Below, piece by piece: positions 1-9,229 of a DNA stretch of 64,000 nucleotides (the first letter of the stretch is position 1; every line of letters begins with the position of its first letter). The stretch is from an uncultured Chitinophaga sp. (lineage in GTDB: Bacteria; Bacteroidota; Bacteroidia; Chitinophagales; Chitinophagaceae): assembly GCF_902168175.1 (NCBI RefSeq), contig NZ_CABHOU010000072.1:62001-126000 (forward strand), written 5' to 3'. The translations under genes were made by a program, and so were the position numbers. The notes below the pieces were generated by a model. The model saw only the letters and a list, made by a program, of their open reading frames with translations. It made no database searches and had not been told where the DNA came from.

Positions 1-321
1 GGTTACGGAGGGGTCATGCTTTCTGTTAAACACAGGCTGCCTATGGTGGTAGCGGGTGAGCATGAAGGTAAAAACGAGATTAACGCCAGGGTAGGGTATT
101 TCGGTTTGGGCGTTAACCTGCGCACCGAAGCGCCCGACCCGCAACAGGTACGCGCGGCGGTAGAAAATGTGTTGCAGGATACCAGCTACCGCAACAGCGT
201 GGCGGTACTGGCTAAAGAGTTCCTGGGGTACGAACCGGCAAAAGCGACCGAACGGTATGTGAAGGCTTTACTGCATATGCGCCGCCGTGACCAGGAGATA
301 AGGCGGCTACTGGTAAAATAA
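1..321 (+). CDS. GT1-family (MGT/UGT-like) glycosyltransferase, C-terminal fragment
   Basis: The open frame enters from the left edge with no start, so only the last 106 residues are seen. The sequence begins GYGGVMLSVKHRLPMVVAG, followed by HEGKNEINARVGYFGLG. This matches the C-terminal donor-binding part of GT1 enzymes (UGT/MGT type), where a GG pair, a conserved Pro and a following E/N stretch contact the UDP-sugar. A role in glycosylating a small molecule or lipid with a nucleotide sugar follows from the family; the acceptor cannot be told from this fragment. It ends just before a strong terminator hairpin at 344, so it is the last gene of its unit. Confidence 0.8.
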   Translation, partial: GYGGVMLSVKHRLPMVVAGEHEGKNEINARVGYFGLGVNLRTEAPDPQQVRAAVENVLQDTSYRNSVAVLAKEFLGYEPAKATERYVKALLHMRRRDQEIRRLLVK

Positions 322-343
322 ACAGGGCTTATCGCGTCCATAT

Positions 344-372
344 TGCCGGGAAATGTAGTTCCCGGCATTTTT
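344..372 (+). terminator. Rho-independent terminator after the glycosyltransferase
   Basis: A 9-bp perfect stem TGCCGGGAA/TTCCCGGCA with a short loop is followed by a T run. It lies 22 bases after the glycosyltransferase stop codon. Confidence 0.85.
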
Positions 373-529
373 AAGCACAGGAGTGATCGTTTCGTCGGTA
401 AATCCCGGCAACGTACCATGAACTTTCCTTGTTACAGGCGTTTGGTGTTTTTATTTTAAAAATATTGATATATATTGGTTCGTTACCAAGATCTATAGTA
501 AAATTAATACCCAGCACGTCACAACATTT

Positions 530-1273
530 ATGAATCGCTTTACCTGCTTATCCTGCATTGTTTTTTGTTTAACAGCTTTTTCCAGGGTGGCGTCCGCACA
601 GGACCAGCCGGTGGATACGAGCGTCCGTGAATCTGCCATCCGCAATGCGGAAGCATACTATCACCAGGTGATCGCTTCGCAGTCGCGCCTCTATAACGGC
701 AGCGAGTACGTGCCTTACGCTTTCAAGCTCGACGATGGCAGCCATTATTTCCTTTCCGATACGCTGGAGGTGGGCTCTGTGGTGTATGATGGGCTCCGTT
801 TCGATAACGTGGCCATGATGTACGACCAGGTAAAAGACCAGCTGGTAGTGCAGGAGGCGGGCAACTTCTTCAAAATTTACCTGGTAAATGAAAAGGTATC
901 TGAGTTTTCTTTGCTGGGTCATACTTTCGTACGCATCGTGCCCGATAGTCTGAATGCCCGGGTAATCAGCACCGGCTTTTTTGACCGCCGTTACCAGGGA
1001 AAAAGCGGGGTATATGTAAAAACGAGTAAAATGATACAGGAAGCCACCACCAACGAGGGTATCAAGCGTACTATTAATAGTGTAATACGTTATTACGTGC
1101 TGATGGCCGGGAAGTTCCATCCGGTAAAAAAGGAAAAATCGGTGCTGGCCCTGCTGGGCGATAAAAAGAAAGAAGTTCGCCAGTACCTCCGTAAAAATAA
1201 GATCAAGTATAAAAAAGACCGTGCAACTGCCATTGCCAGTACTATCGCTTACTATGACCAACTGATCAAGTAA
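530..1273 (+). CDS. secreted protein of unknown function, first gene of TonB receptor operon
   Basis: A 247-residue protein. Residues 1-23 form a signal peptide (hydrophobic core CLSCIVFCLTAF, probable cleavage after ASA before QD), so it should be periplasmic or surface exposed. I recognise no family. The rest is mixed alpha/beta with a very basic, lysine-rich C-terminal third (GDKKKEVRQYLRKNKIKYKK). It ends 4 bases before the TonB-dependent receptor start, so the two are almost certainly co-transcribed, and the position suggests an accessory role for the receptor. The long antisense frame over it is a shadow: the forward frame has the signal peptide and gene-like codon use. Confidence 0.8.
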   Translation: MNRFTCLSCIVFCLTAFSRVASAQDQPVDTSVRESAIRNAEAYYHQVIASQSRLYNGSEYVPYAFKLDDGSHYFLSDTLEVGSVVYDGLRFDNVAMMYDQVKDQLVVQEAGNFFKIYLVNEKVSEFSLLGHTFVRIVPDSLNARVISTGFFDRRYQGKSGVYVKTSKMIQEATTNEGIKRTINSVIRYYVLMAGKFHPVKKEKSVLALLGDKKKEVRQYLRKNKIKYKKDRATAIASTIAYYDQLIK

Positions 1274-1277
1274 AATC

Positions 1278-4049
1278 ATGCTATTACGCCTTCAACTTCT
1301 TTTTATTTCCCTGTTGCTGTGCCTGGGCGCTCACGCGCAAACGCCAACGGAGAAACTGATTACAGCAGACTTTTCTGATCTGCCTGTAGAACGTTTTCTG
1401 CAATCGCTGGAAGCCCGCTCCGGGTACAAGTTTTATTACGATACCGCTCATTTCGACAGTTTGCGTATTACACTCAGTGTAAAAGAAGCACCGCTGTCGC
1501 AGGTATTACAGCGGGGTCTTAGCGGCTCACAGCTTAATTACGCGATCGACGGCAACCGTGTTTACATTACCAAAGAACGCAGCATACGACTGGTACTCCC
1601 TGAAGAATATTTCGTTCGCAGGGCGGAAGATCCCGCTCAGCCTAAAAAAACGGACGAAGTGATCGACTACCAGCAAACGACCAAAACAGTACAGGAGGCT
1701 ACGCTGGAAAATAAACTTTATACCATCGGTGTGGTGGGTGGCAGTAAAGATGCTACCGTGAACCTGGCCGGTTACATCCGCAATACACAAACCGGCGAAC
1801 CCGTAATAGGGGTGTCGGTTTATGTTGATAAGCCTAAACGGGTAGGCGTGGCAACCGACCAATACGGTTATTACTCCATTAACCTGCCCCGTGGCCGTCA
1901 TGTGCTGCATATTCAAAGCATTGGTATGCGTGATACCCGCAGGCAGATTTTATTGAACGACCATGGTAAACTGAACATAGAAGTGCAGGAGCAGGTGATT
2001 TCGCTGAAACACGTGACTATTACGGGCGAAAAGGCCAGTAACATAAGAGGCACGCAGATGGGGGTAGAGAAATTGAGCATCAAAACGATTAAACAGGTAC
2101 CTACTGTGTTTGGTGAGGCGGATATATTGAGGGTAATATTAACCCTGCCGGGCGTTAAGTCGGTAGGTGAGGCCAGTACAGGGTTTAACGTACGCGGTGG
2201 GGCTGCCGATCAAAACCTGATCCTTTTCAACGATGCTACTATTTATAATCCTGCTCACTTCTTCGGTATGTTCTCCGCTTTTAACCCGGAAGTGGTGAAG
2301 AGTGTGGAGCTGTATAAAAGCAGCGTGCCGGCCAGGTACGGTGGTCGCTTATCTTCCGTGCTGGATGTGCAGGGCCGCGAGGGTAACAAAAAGAAGTTTT
2401 CCGGTGTAGGTGGTTTAGGCCTGCTTACGAGCCGCATCAACCTGGAAGGGCCGCTGTTTAACGACCGTACGTCCTTTGTATTCGGCGCACGCACCACGTA
2501 TGCCAACTGGATGCTGAAATTGCTGCCACAGGAATATGAGAACAGTAAAGTGAACTTCTACGATGTAAACCTGCTGTTAAGTCACGAGGATAAAAAGAAG
2601 AAGAACTCTTTTTATCTCACTACATACCTGAGCCGCGACCGGTTTGCGCTGAACAGCGATACTACCTATGGTTACGGCAACAAGAACATCTCCCTTAAAT
2701 GGAAACATACATTTAACAGTAAGTTCTCCGGCACGGTTACTACCGGTTACGATTTCTACGACTACAACATTAACAGTGATGCCCTCGAACTCGAAGCTTA
2801 CAAACTGAAGTTTGATATTGGTCAGGCTAACCTGAAGTTCGACTTCAACTATTACCTGAACGCTAACCATACATTCGATTTTGGTGTAAGCAGCATCCTG
2901 TACAAACTGCACCCAGGCAGCTACGAGCCGGTTGGTAAAAAATCGGAAGTAATGCCTGATATTATGCCGGCGGAGCAGGGACTGGAAAGTGCGGCTTATA
3001 TAACAGACCATATCACGCTCACCGATAATATATCGCTGGACGCCGGTATTCGCTGGTCGATGTTTAACTCCATGGGGCCCCGCACGGTGAACTATTATCA
3101 GCCGGGCCTTGCCCGTTCTGATGCGAGCCTGATAGAAAGTAAAACATACAAGAATGGTGAATTCATCAACAATTATAACGGACCGGAAATTAGGGTGGGC
3201 GCACGTTTTGCATTAGGCGCCAACTCATCGATCAAAACATCTTACAACACTACCCGCCAGTACATTCATATGCTGTCGAACACCACGGCCATTGCACCAA
3301 CCGACGTATGGAAACTGAGTGATCCTAATATTAAACCGCAACGTGGCGAACAGGTTTCACTGGGCTTTTATAAAAACCTGAAATCTAACACCATCGAAAC
3401 CTCGGTAGAAGTGTACTATAAAAACCTGCACGACTATCTTGATTATAAGAGTGGCGCCTCACTGGTACTTAACCACAAACTGGAGCAGGATGTTATTAAT
3501 ACCAAGGGCAGGGCTTACGGCGTAGAACTGATGATCAAAAAGCTCACCGGCAAACTCAATGGCTGGATCAGTTACACCTATTCCCGCACGGAGTTGAAAG
3601 TTGATGATCCAACTACTACAGAAACCATCAACAAAGGCGGCTTCTATCCTTCCAATTACGATAAACCGCATGATGTAACCATGATCGGTAACTATCGCTT
3701 CTCGCACAGGGTAAGTTTTTCACTGAATGCCACATATAGTACCGGGCGGCCTATTACACTGCCAATCGGTAAATACTATTATGCCGGTTCTGTACGTACG
3801 CTTTACTCCGACAGGAACGCTTACCGTATTCCCGATTACTTCCGCACCGACCTTTCCATCAATATAGAAGGTAATCACAAAGTGCATCAGAAAACGCATA
3901 ACTCCTGGACCATTGGCGTGTATAACCTTACCGCCCGCAGGAATGCTTACTCTGTATACTTCGTATCCGAAAACGGCGTGGTGAACGGATACAAACTGTC
4001 GATCTTCGGCAGCGCTATCCCATTTGTTAACTTTAATATCAGATTTTAA
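1278..4049 (+). CDS. TonB-dependent receptor with STN and carboxypeptidase-regulatory-like N-terminal domains
   Basis: A 923-residue outer-membrane receptor. Signal peptide 1-21 (ends AHAQ). Residues ~27-97 match the STN (secretin/TonB short N-terminal) domain, with FLQSLEARSGYKFYYD. Residues ~160-245 are a CarboxypepD_reg-like beta-sandwich (AGYIRNTQTGEPVIGVSVYV). The plug spans ~270-370 (GFNVRGGAADQNLILFND, ARYGGRLSSVLDV), then a long beta-barrel ending in the typical aromatic C-terminus NFNIRF. Such receptors import large or scarce ligands using TonB energy; an STN domain often signals to an anti-sigma factor, but no FecR/sigma pair is visible here. It is flanked by a secreted protein 4 bases upstream and a DUF4249 lipoprotein 3 bases downstream. 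The ligand is unknown. Confidence 0.93.
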   Translation: MLLRLQLLFISLLLCLGAHAQTPTEKLITADFSDLPVERFLQSLEARSGYKFYYDTAHFDSLRITLSVKEAPLSQVLQRGLSGSQLNYAIDGNRVYITKERSIRLVLPEEYFVRRAEDPAQPKKTDEVIDYQQTTKTVQEATLENKLYTIGVVGGSKDATVNLAGYIRNTQTGEPVIGVSVYVDKPKRVGVATDQYGYYSINLPRGRHVLHIQSIGMRDTRRQILLNDHGKLNIEVQEQVISLKHVTITGEKASNIRGTQMGVEKLSIKTIKQVPTVFGEADILRVILTLPGVKSVGEASTGFNVRGGAADQNLILFNDATIYNPAHFFGMFSAFNPEVVKSVELYKSSVPARYGGRLSSVLDVQGREGNKKKFSGVGGLGLLTSRINLEGPLFNDRTSFVFGARTTYANWMLKLLPQEYENSKVNFYDVNLLLSHEDKKKKNSFYLTTYLSRDRFALNSDTTYGYGNKNISLKWKHTFNSKFSGTVTTGYDFYDYNINSDALELEAYKLKFDIGQANLKFDFNYYLNANHTFDFGVSSILYKLHPGSYEPVGKKSEVMPDIMPAEQGLESAAYITDHITLTDNISLDAGIRWSMFNSMGPRTVNYYQPGLARSDASLIESKTYKNGEFINNYNGPEIRVGARFALGANSSIKTSYNTTRQYIHMLSNTTAIAPTDVWKLSDPNIKPQRGEQVSLGFYKNLKSNTIETSVEVYYKNLHDYLDYKSGASLVLNHKLEQDVINTKGRAYGVELMIKKLTGKLNGWISYTYSRTELKVDDPTTTETINKGGFYPSNYDKPHDVTMIGNYRFSHRVSFSLNATYSTGRPITLPIGKYYYAGSVRTLYSDRNAYRIPDYFRTDLSINIEGNHKVHQKTHNSWTIGVYNLTARRNAYSVYFVSENGVVNGYKLSIFGSAIPFVNFNIRF

Positions 4050-4052
4050 GAT

Positions 4053-5195
4053 ATGGGCAACCGATTAAGACATACCGTGCTGCTGGCTGTACTGCTCATG
4101 CTGGGATTTAGTTGTAAAGACCCTTACAACCCGCCGGTAACCACCGCAGATTTGCGCTACCTGGTAGTAGAAGGTGATATCCTGAACGGAGCGTCGCCTA
4201 CCGTTATCAAATTAAGCCGCACCGCAAAAATGGTTGACACTGCTTTTATCAGACCTGAAGTTACCGCACAGGTGAGGGTAGAGGGAGATAATAACACCAG
4301 TTGGGTACTGTCGCACACTGGCCAGGGCAACTATTCTGCCGGTATACTTACACTCAATGAAAATGTAAAATACCGCCTTTACGTGCGCACCGATGATGGG
4401 AAAGAGTACGCCTCCTCATTTGTGGCCGTGCATAAAAACCCGCCGATCGACAGTGTAACCTGGAAATGGGAGGGAGATGAAGGTGTAAAAATACTGGTGA
4501 ACACGCATGACCCGGAAAACAAAACCCGTTACTACCGCTGGAATTATACCGAAACCTGGGAACACGATACGTATTACTTTTCGGAACTAAAGTATCTGGA
4601 ACCGCCTCCACGGGTTGTGGAGCGCGCTCCGGGAGAAGTGCTGCCCATGCGCTGCTGGAAGTTCGAAAACTCAAGCAGTATCATTATCCACTCTACCGCC
4701 CGCCTGGCCAACGATATTGTAAAAGATAAACAGATCACCCGTGTGCCGAACGGATCGTGGAAGATGGGCGTGAAATACACCATTCTGGTCCGCCAGTACA
4801 CCATGGCAAAAGAAGCCCTGGATTATTGGCAAATGATGCAGCGTAACAGCGAATCGCTGGGGTCTATTTTCGATCCGCAGCCTTCCGAATCGCGCGGTAA
4901 TATTACCTGCCTTTCCAGGCCGGATGAAATGGTGATCGGTTATGTTAGTGTTGGCTCCGTGCAGGAACACAGGCTATGGATCAGCCGTTCAGAACTGCCC
5001 GGCTGGCGTTATGGCCTTGATTGCGATGAGTACTATGTACCTAACGACCCGGACAGCCTGCTGTCTTATTTCGGCAGCCAGATGTATCTGCCTGTCATGC
5101 AGGATCAGCTGACCGGACGAATATTGGGTGTAACACCTTACTGTGTAGACTGTTCCCTGATGGCTAGTCCGATAAAACCCGATTTCTGGCAATAA
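4053..5195 (+). CDS. DUF4249 family lipoprotein
   Basis: A 380-residue lipoprotein: N-terminal hydrophobic helix and lipobox LGFSC with the lipidated Cys at residue 21. The body (LRYLVVEGDILNGASPTVIKL near residue 35, then beta-rich sequence and several Trp/Tyr-rich stretches) fits the DUF4249 family, which in Bacteroidota is regularly encoded directly after an STN/carboxypeptidase-regulatory TonB receptor, as here (3-base gap). The function is not established; by analogy with SusD it may be the surface-exposed partner of the receptor, but that is inference. The C-terminal Cys pair (TPYCVDCS) could form a disulfide. Confidence 0.85.
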   Translation: MGNRLRHTVLLAVLLMLGFSCKDPYNPPVTTADLRYLVVEGDILNGASPTVIKLSRTAKMVDTAFIRPEVTAQVRVEGDNNTSWVLSHTGQGNYSAGILTLNENVKYRLYVRTDDGKEYASSFVAVHKNPPIDSVTWKWEGDEGVKILVNTHDPENKTRYYRWNYTETWEHDTYYFSELKYLEPPPRVVERAPGEVLPMRCWKFENSSSIIIHSTARLANDIVKDKQITRVPNGSWKMGVKYTILVRQYTMAKEALDYWQMMQRNSESLGSIFDPQPSESRGNITCLSRPDEMVIGYVSVGSVQEHRLWISRSELPGWRYGLDCDEYYVPNDPDSLLSYFGSQMYLPVMQDQLTGRILGVTPYCVDCSLMASPIKPDFWQ

Positions 5196-5216
5196 CTGTT
5201 AACGACAACAACATAA

Positions 5217-7562
5217 ATGATACCGGTGAATATTATTAGAAAACTGCTTCATGCACTTATCATACTGGCCCTTCCGGCGCAGCTTACCGCGCAAACGGTA
5301 CTGCAGTCGGCCCTGGACCAGTACCGGAGAAAGGTATTCCAGGAAAAAGTGTATGTACACACCGATAAAGATTTTTACCTCGCAGGCGAGATCATGTGGT
5401 TTAAAGTATATGATGTAGATGCCTCGTGGCACAGGCTGGCCAATGTAAGTAAAGTGGCTTATGTAGATGTGCTTGACCAGCAGCATCGCAGTGTATTGCA
5501 GGCCAAGGTGGAGTTGAAGGATGGTACGGGCAGTGGCTCGGTTTATGTACCCGTAACGGTTAACACCGGTACATTCAAATTGCGCGCCTACACCGCCTGG
5601 ATGAAAAACTTCGATGCATCGGGGTATTACGAAAAAACGATCACGGTAGTGAACTCGCAGAAGTTACTGGATGTTCCGGCGGACGATAAATCCTCGTACG
5701 AGGTGCATTTTTATCCGGAAGGCGGTTACCTCGTAAAAGGCCTGGAAAGCAAAGTAGCATTCACGGTAAAAGATAAAAGCGGTAACGATGTGAGTTATAC
5801 CGGCGCTGTACTCGACCAGTTTAATGATACCGTGCTTAGCTTCGTGCCGGGCAAACATAGTACAGGCAATTTCCTGTTCACGCCGCGTGATGGCCGTATT
5901 TATCACGCCATTATAAAACCCGCCGGAGCTGCGGCTGTGGAAGCTAAATTGCCTGAAATCCGTAACGCCGGTTATGTAATGGCGTTAACGACAGAAGGTA
6001 ACCAGGTAAAAGTAAGTGTAAGTGCTGCCAATACAGGTGCCGATGCGGTGTATCTGCTGGCCCATACCCGCCAGGTGTTAAAAGTAGGGGAGAGCAAAAC
6101 GATACAGAACGGCAAAGCTGAGTTCATGATCGACAAGGCAAAACTGGGTACAGGTATAACGCATTTCACGCTCTTTAGTATGGATCGCCAGCCGCTTTGT
6201 GAGCGCCTTTACTTTAAACGTCCACAGACTTTTGAAATACAGGCCAGCACTGACAAGCAACAATACAATATCCGGCAGAAAGTAGATATTGCCATCAGTG
6301 CGAAAGACGCTGCGAGCATGTCTATGGCTGTATATCGCCTCGATTCTTTACAGCAGCCGGCTGCAGATGATATTACTACCGCGCTGTATCTTACTGCTGA
6401 TATTGGCGGGTATGTACATAATGCAGGCGACTACTTAAAAGATACCAGTCCTGAAGGCGACATCGCACTCGATAACCTGCTGCTTACCCGCGGCTGGCGC
6501 AGGTTCCGCTGGGACGATGTGCTTTCTGAAAAGAAACCGGCTTTCCAGTACGCGCCTGAGTTTAACGGTCACCTGATTACGGGGCAGGTCGTAGATACCC
6601 GCACCAACAGGCCCACCAGCAGTATCGCCACGTTCCTGTCTATTCCTGGTCCTACCGTGGAGTTTTATACTTCGCTGAGCGATGAAAAAGGGAATGTGAA
6701 ATATGATGTGCGCGATTTCTACGGTCCTAGTGAAGTAATTGCGCAGGCCGACGGACAAAAAGACAGCATGTTCCGTATCGATATCGACAGCCCATTTTCC
6801 GATAGTATTGCGGCAGGCAACTGGCCGCAGAAAGGGATCAGTGAAATATACGCACAAACGCTGAACCGCCGCAGCATTAACATGCAGGTACAAAATATTT
6901 TCACGGGCGAACAAATGAAACGTATTACCATGCCGGTGGTAGATACTTCTGCATTCTACGGCTCGCCTGATGCGCGTTATATGCTCGACGACTACACCCG
7001 TTTCACCACCATGGAAGAAGTACTGCGTGAGTACGTACTGGGTATAAACGTTCGCCGTCGCGGTGGCCGCTGGGTACTAATGGCGCTGGATATGCCCACA
7101 CGCAACTTTTTTACAGGCAACCCGCTGGTATTGCTGGATGGCGTGCCCATGTTTAATATGGATAAAGTACTGGCCTACGATCCGTTGAAAGTACGTAAGC
7201 TCGAAGTACTCACTAAACGTTATTTCCTGGGGTCGCTGTACTTTGATGGGGTGGTAAGTTTCACCACATTTAAAGGTGATATTAATGGCTACGAACTCGA
7301 CGCCAATGCAACGGTGGTCGATTACGAAGGTCTGCAGGTACAGCGCGAGTTTTACAGTCCGGCGTACGATACCGATGAAAGTCGCGCTTCGCATTTGCCT
7401 GACTACCGTAACCAGCTTGCCTGGCGTCCTGATGTGGCGAACGAAAGTACACAAAGCTTTTATACGTCCGATTTGCCTGGCCGCTACGCTGTTGTATTGC
7501 AGGCGATAGGTAAAGATGGAAAAACAGGTAGTAAAGTGGTATTTTTCGAAGTGAAAGAATAA
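5217..7562 (+). CDS. MG2-type envelope protein with plug-like C-terminal segment
   Basis: A 781-residue exported protein (signal peptide 1-25, ends LTAQ). Residues ~43-150 match the MG2-type domain common in large Bacteroidota envelope proteins (EKVYVHTDKDFYLAGEIMWF, then a Gly/Ser strand GTGSGSVYVP). Around residue 640 the sequence LVLLDGVPMFNMDKVLAYDP, followed by KVRKLEVLTKRYFLG, looks like a TonB-receptor plug segment without a barrel after it. It is last in the operon, 21 bases after the DUF4249 gene, and is followed by a strong terminator. A role in stabilising or gating the upstream receptor is inference. No thioester motif of alpha-2-macroglobulins was seen. Confidence 0.8.
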   Translation: MIPVNIIRKLLHALIILALPAQLTAQTVLQSALDQYRRKVFQEKVYVHTDKDFYLAGEIMWFKVYDVDASWHRLANVSKVAYVDVLDQQHRSVLQAKVELKDGTGSGSVYVPVTVNTGTFKLRAYTAWMKNFDASGYYEKTITVVNSQKLLDVPADDKSSYEVHFYPEGGYLVKGLESKVAFTVKDKSGNDVSYTGAVLDQFNDTVLSFVPGKHSTGNFLFTPRDGRIYHAIIKPAGAAAVEAKLPEIRNAGYVMALTTEGNQVKVSVSAANTGADAVYLLAHTRQVLKVGESKTIQNGKAEFMIDKAKLGTGITHFTLFSMDRQPLCERLYFKRPQTFEIQASTDKQQYNIRQKVDIAISAKDAASMSMAVYRLDSLQQPAADDITTALYLTADIGGYVHNAGDYLKDTSPEGDIALDNLLLTRGWRRFRWDDVLSEKKPAFQYAPEFNGHLITGQVVDTRTNRPTSSIATFLSIPGPTVEFYTSLSDEKGNVKYDVRDFYGPSEVIAQADGQKDSMFRIDIDSPFSDSIAAGNWPQKGISEIYAQTLNRRSINMQVQNIFTGEQMKRITMPVVDTSAFYGSPDARYMLDDYTRFTTMEEVLREYVLGINVRRRGGRWVLMALDMPTRNFFTGNPLVLLDGVPMFNMDKVLAYDPLKVRKLEVLTKRYFLGSLYFDGVVSFTTFKGDINGYELDANATVVDYEGLQVQREFYSPAYDTDESRASHLPDYRNQLAWRPDVANESTQSFYTSDLPGRYAVVLQAIGKDGKTGSKVVFFEVKE

Positions 7563-7593
7563 TTGCCAGAAAGGCACGAATCTAAATACAGGC

Positions 7594-7623
7594 CGCCTTC
7601 CCACCGGGGAAGGCGTTTTTTTT
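7594..7623 (+). terminator. terminator of the TonB receptor operon
   Basis: The stem CGCCTTCC/GGAAGGCG is followed by eight T residues, 31 bases after the last operon stop. Confidence 0.9.
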
Positions 7624-7677
7624 GTACCGCTCATCCATATAAAAGGGGAAGACTCTTGTGTGATTTATTTAATATAT

Positions 7678-7686
7678 TATCTTTGA
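7678..7686 (+). promoter_or_regulatory. Bacteroidota -7 promoter box for the M24 gene
   Basis: TATCTTTGA fits the TAnnTTTG consensus, 58 bases upstream of the chosen start and after the upstream terminator. No clear -33 TTTG at ideal spacing. Confidence 0.5.
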
Positions 7687-7744
7687 TAAACCAGACCATT
7701 CCTCACCGCAAAAGGCGGCATTGTTTAACCATAGAGCGAGATTT

Positions 7745-8437
7745 ATGTCTTTGAAGCTGAATGAATTTGAAACGAAACTAAAAGACGCGCAACAGAAAGC
7801 TGAGCAACTATTCCGGACCCTAGAAGAGCGACTCATCCTGATCGCCGGCCAAACTGAGAAAGAATTGAATACGAGAATTTACGACCTGGCATTTGAGTTA
7901 TTCGGCATCCACAAGTACTGGCATAAAAGGATTGTAAGGGCAGGCGTCAACACCCTTTCTCCCTACGACGATAATCCGCCGAACCTGATGATCATGCCCG
8001 ACGACATTATGTTTCTCGACTTCGGCCCCGTGTTTGAAGATTGGGAGGCCGACCTGGGCCGCACCTACGTACTGGGCAACAACAAGGATAAACTTCGTCT
8101 TCTTCATGATATTGAAACTGCCTGGCAGCAGGGCAAGCAACACCTGCGGGCTAATCCGGGCCTTACGGGTGCTGAGTTTTACCAGTATTCAGTAGATCTG
8201 GCCCAAAGTTACGGCTGGGAATTTGGCGGCACCATCGCCGGCCACATCATCGGTAATTTCCCACACAAAGAAATCCTTGGCAGCGAGATCGTTAACTACG
8301 TGCATCCCGACAACCACGTACCTATGAATGCCCCCGACAAATTTGGCCATCCCCGCCACTGGATCTATGAAATACACTTTGTAGACAAAAAGCAGCAGAT
8401 CGGCGGTTTCTACGAGCAATTAGTGACGATAGATTAG
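7745..8437 (+). CDS. M24 family metallopeptidase-like protein (Xaa-Pro peptidase fold)
   Basis: A 230-residue cytoplasmic protein with the pita-bread fold signature. Candidate metal ligands are all present: Asp in FLDFGP, Asp in EADLGRT, His in IAGHIIG, Glu in IYEIHF and Glu in GGFYEQL. It is shorter than aminopeptidase P because the N-terminal domain is absent and replaced by a helical start (LNEFETKLKDAQQKAEQLF). Substrate unknown; a proline-specific or creatinase-type activity is possible. I chose the ATG at 7745 because the protein starts MSLKLNEF from there; an upstream in-frame ATG at 7721 would add eight residues. It is monocistronic, with its own -7 box, and convergent with the ankyrin gene. 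Confidence 0.8.
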   Translation: MSLKLNEFETKLKDAQQKAEQLFRTLEERLILIAGQTEKELNTRIYDLAFELFGIHKYWHKRIVRAGVNTLSPYDDNPPNLMIMPDDIMFLDFGPVFEDWEADLGRTYVLGNNKDKLRLLHDIETAWQQGKQHLRANPGLTGAEFYQYSVDLAQSYGWEFGGTIAGHIIGNFPHKEILGSEIVNYVHPDNHVPMNAPDKFGHPRHWIYEIHFVDKKQQIGGFYEQLVTID

Positions 8438-8458
8438 GGACGGGCTTCATAACACTGA

Positions 8459-8487
8459 TCAGCCGCCGTTGTGTCACTCCCTTCAGC
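8459..8487 (+). repeat. dispersed 23-bp-core intergenic repeat, copy A
   Basis: Contains GCCGCCGTTGTGTCACTCCC plus flanking bases identical to copy B (21610-21638). Copies C (40938-40960) and D (62331-62356) are in inverse orientation, and E (46633-46659) is degenerate. It lies 22 bases after the M24 stop, between convergent genes. The flanks AGCCGC and GCGGTT can pair weakly. Confidence 0.85.
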
Positions 8488-8540
8488 GGTTGGTTCATGT
8501 ATGGTCAATTCCCTCCCGGTGTAGTCAGATTCCTTCGCAT

Positions 8541-8569
8541 AAAAAAGCCGCCCTGTAACACAGAGCGGC
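8541..8569 (-). terminator. terminator of the ankyrin gene
   Basis: Read on the minus strand, a 10-bp stem GCCGCTCTGT/ACAGGGCGGC (one T-G pair) is followed by six T residues, just after the ankyrin gene stop. Confidence 0.85.
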
Positions 8570-8589
8570 CCTATATCCTTAAAAACTTC

Positions 8590-9060
8590 TTACTTCAGCA
8601 ATTTCAATATCTCTTCCGATTCTTCCCTGTCGCGGGCTATGTCGTAAGGCCTTTCGCCGTTAAAGTCTTTAGCACCTTTGTTGGCACCATGTTGTAACAG
8701 CAGTTTTACCATGTCGTATTGTTGCTCGCCTTCTGCCACCTGAATGTGCAGGGGCGTTTCATCATCGAGGGATTTGGCGTTTACGTTGGCGCCGAGTTTA
8801 ATGAGGGCTTCCGCTACTTCAGGATACAATACGAGGTGGAGGGGCGTCATACCTTCGTCGTTCTTAGCGTTTACATCGGCACCCAGTTCCGCCAGGTAAT
8901 TGATCATCTGTGGATCTTCAGCCAGGGCTGCGGCGTGCATGATCGAAAATTCGTATTCGTCCTTTTCTTTTAACAGCTGCGGGTCGGCAGCCAGAATTGT
9001 TTTCACCTCGGCAATATCTCCTGTTTCCGCTGCCTGGTATAAATCGCTAAATGTGTACAT
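8590..9060 (-). CDS. ankyrin repeat protein
   Basis: A 156-residue protein made almost wholly of ankyrin repeats (about four). Visible repeat signatures include GADVNAKNDEGMTPLHLVL, GANVNAKSLDDETPLH and GANKGAKDFNGERPYDIA. No signal peptide, so cytoplasmic. Ankyrin proteins mediate protein-protein contacts; the partner cannot be inferred and the neighbours are unrelated. It is monocistronic with its own terminator. Upstream sequence has TATATTTAC, a near match to the -7 box. Confidence 0.9.
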   Translation of the reverse strand: MYTFSDLYQAAETGDIAEVKTILAADPQLLKEKDEYEFSIMHAAALAEDPQMINYLAELGADVNAKNDEGMTPLHLVLYPEVAEALIKLGANVNAKSLDDETPLHIQVAEGEQQYDMVKLLLQHGANKGAKDFNGERPYDIARDREESEEILKLLK

Positions 9061-9229
9061 GGATGTTCCAATTTGCGGTAAATATAAAAAGGCCCGCGTA
9101 AAAAAACGCCAGTTGGTGTACTATTTAATCTAAAAAGTGCTTGGAATGGTCTTTGTTGCTCTTTAAGCAACCGGGCGCAGGATTTAATTGTTATCTAACC
9201 AGCCCGTAACTTTCTTAAACGAACCTGTT

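Noticed and set aside
569-1279. 236-codon minus-strand frame over the first secreted-protein gene
   Set aside because: Lies antisense to a frame with a signal peptide and operon context; His/Val-rich composition typical of a shadow frame.
7745-8437. Methionine aminopeptidase (map)
   Set aside because: M24 fold is right but sequence, length and helical N-terminus do not match Map; kept as a general M24 protein.
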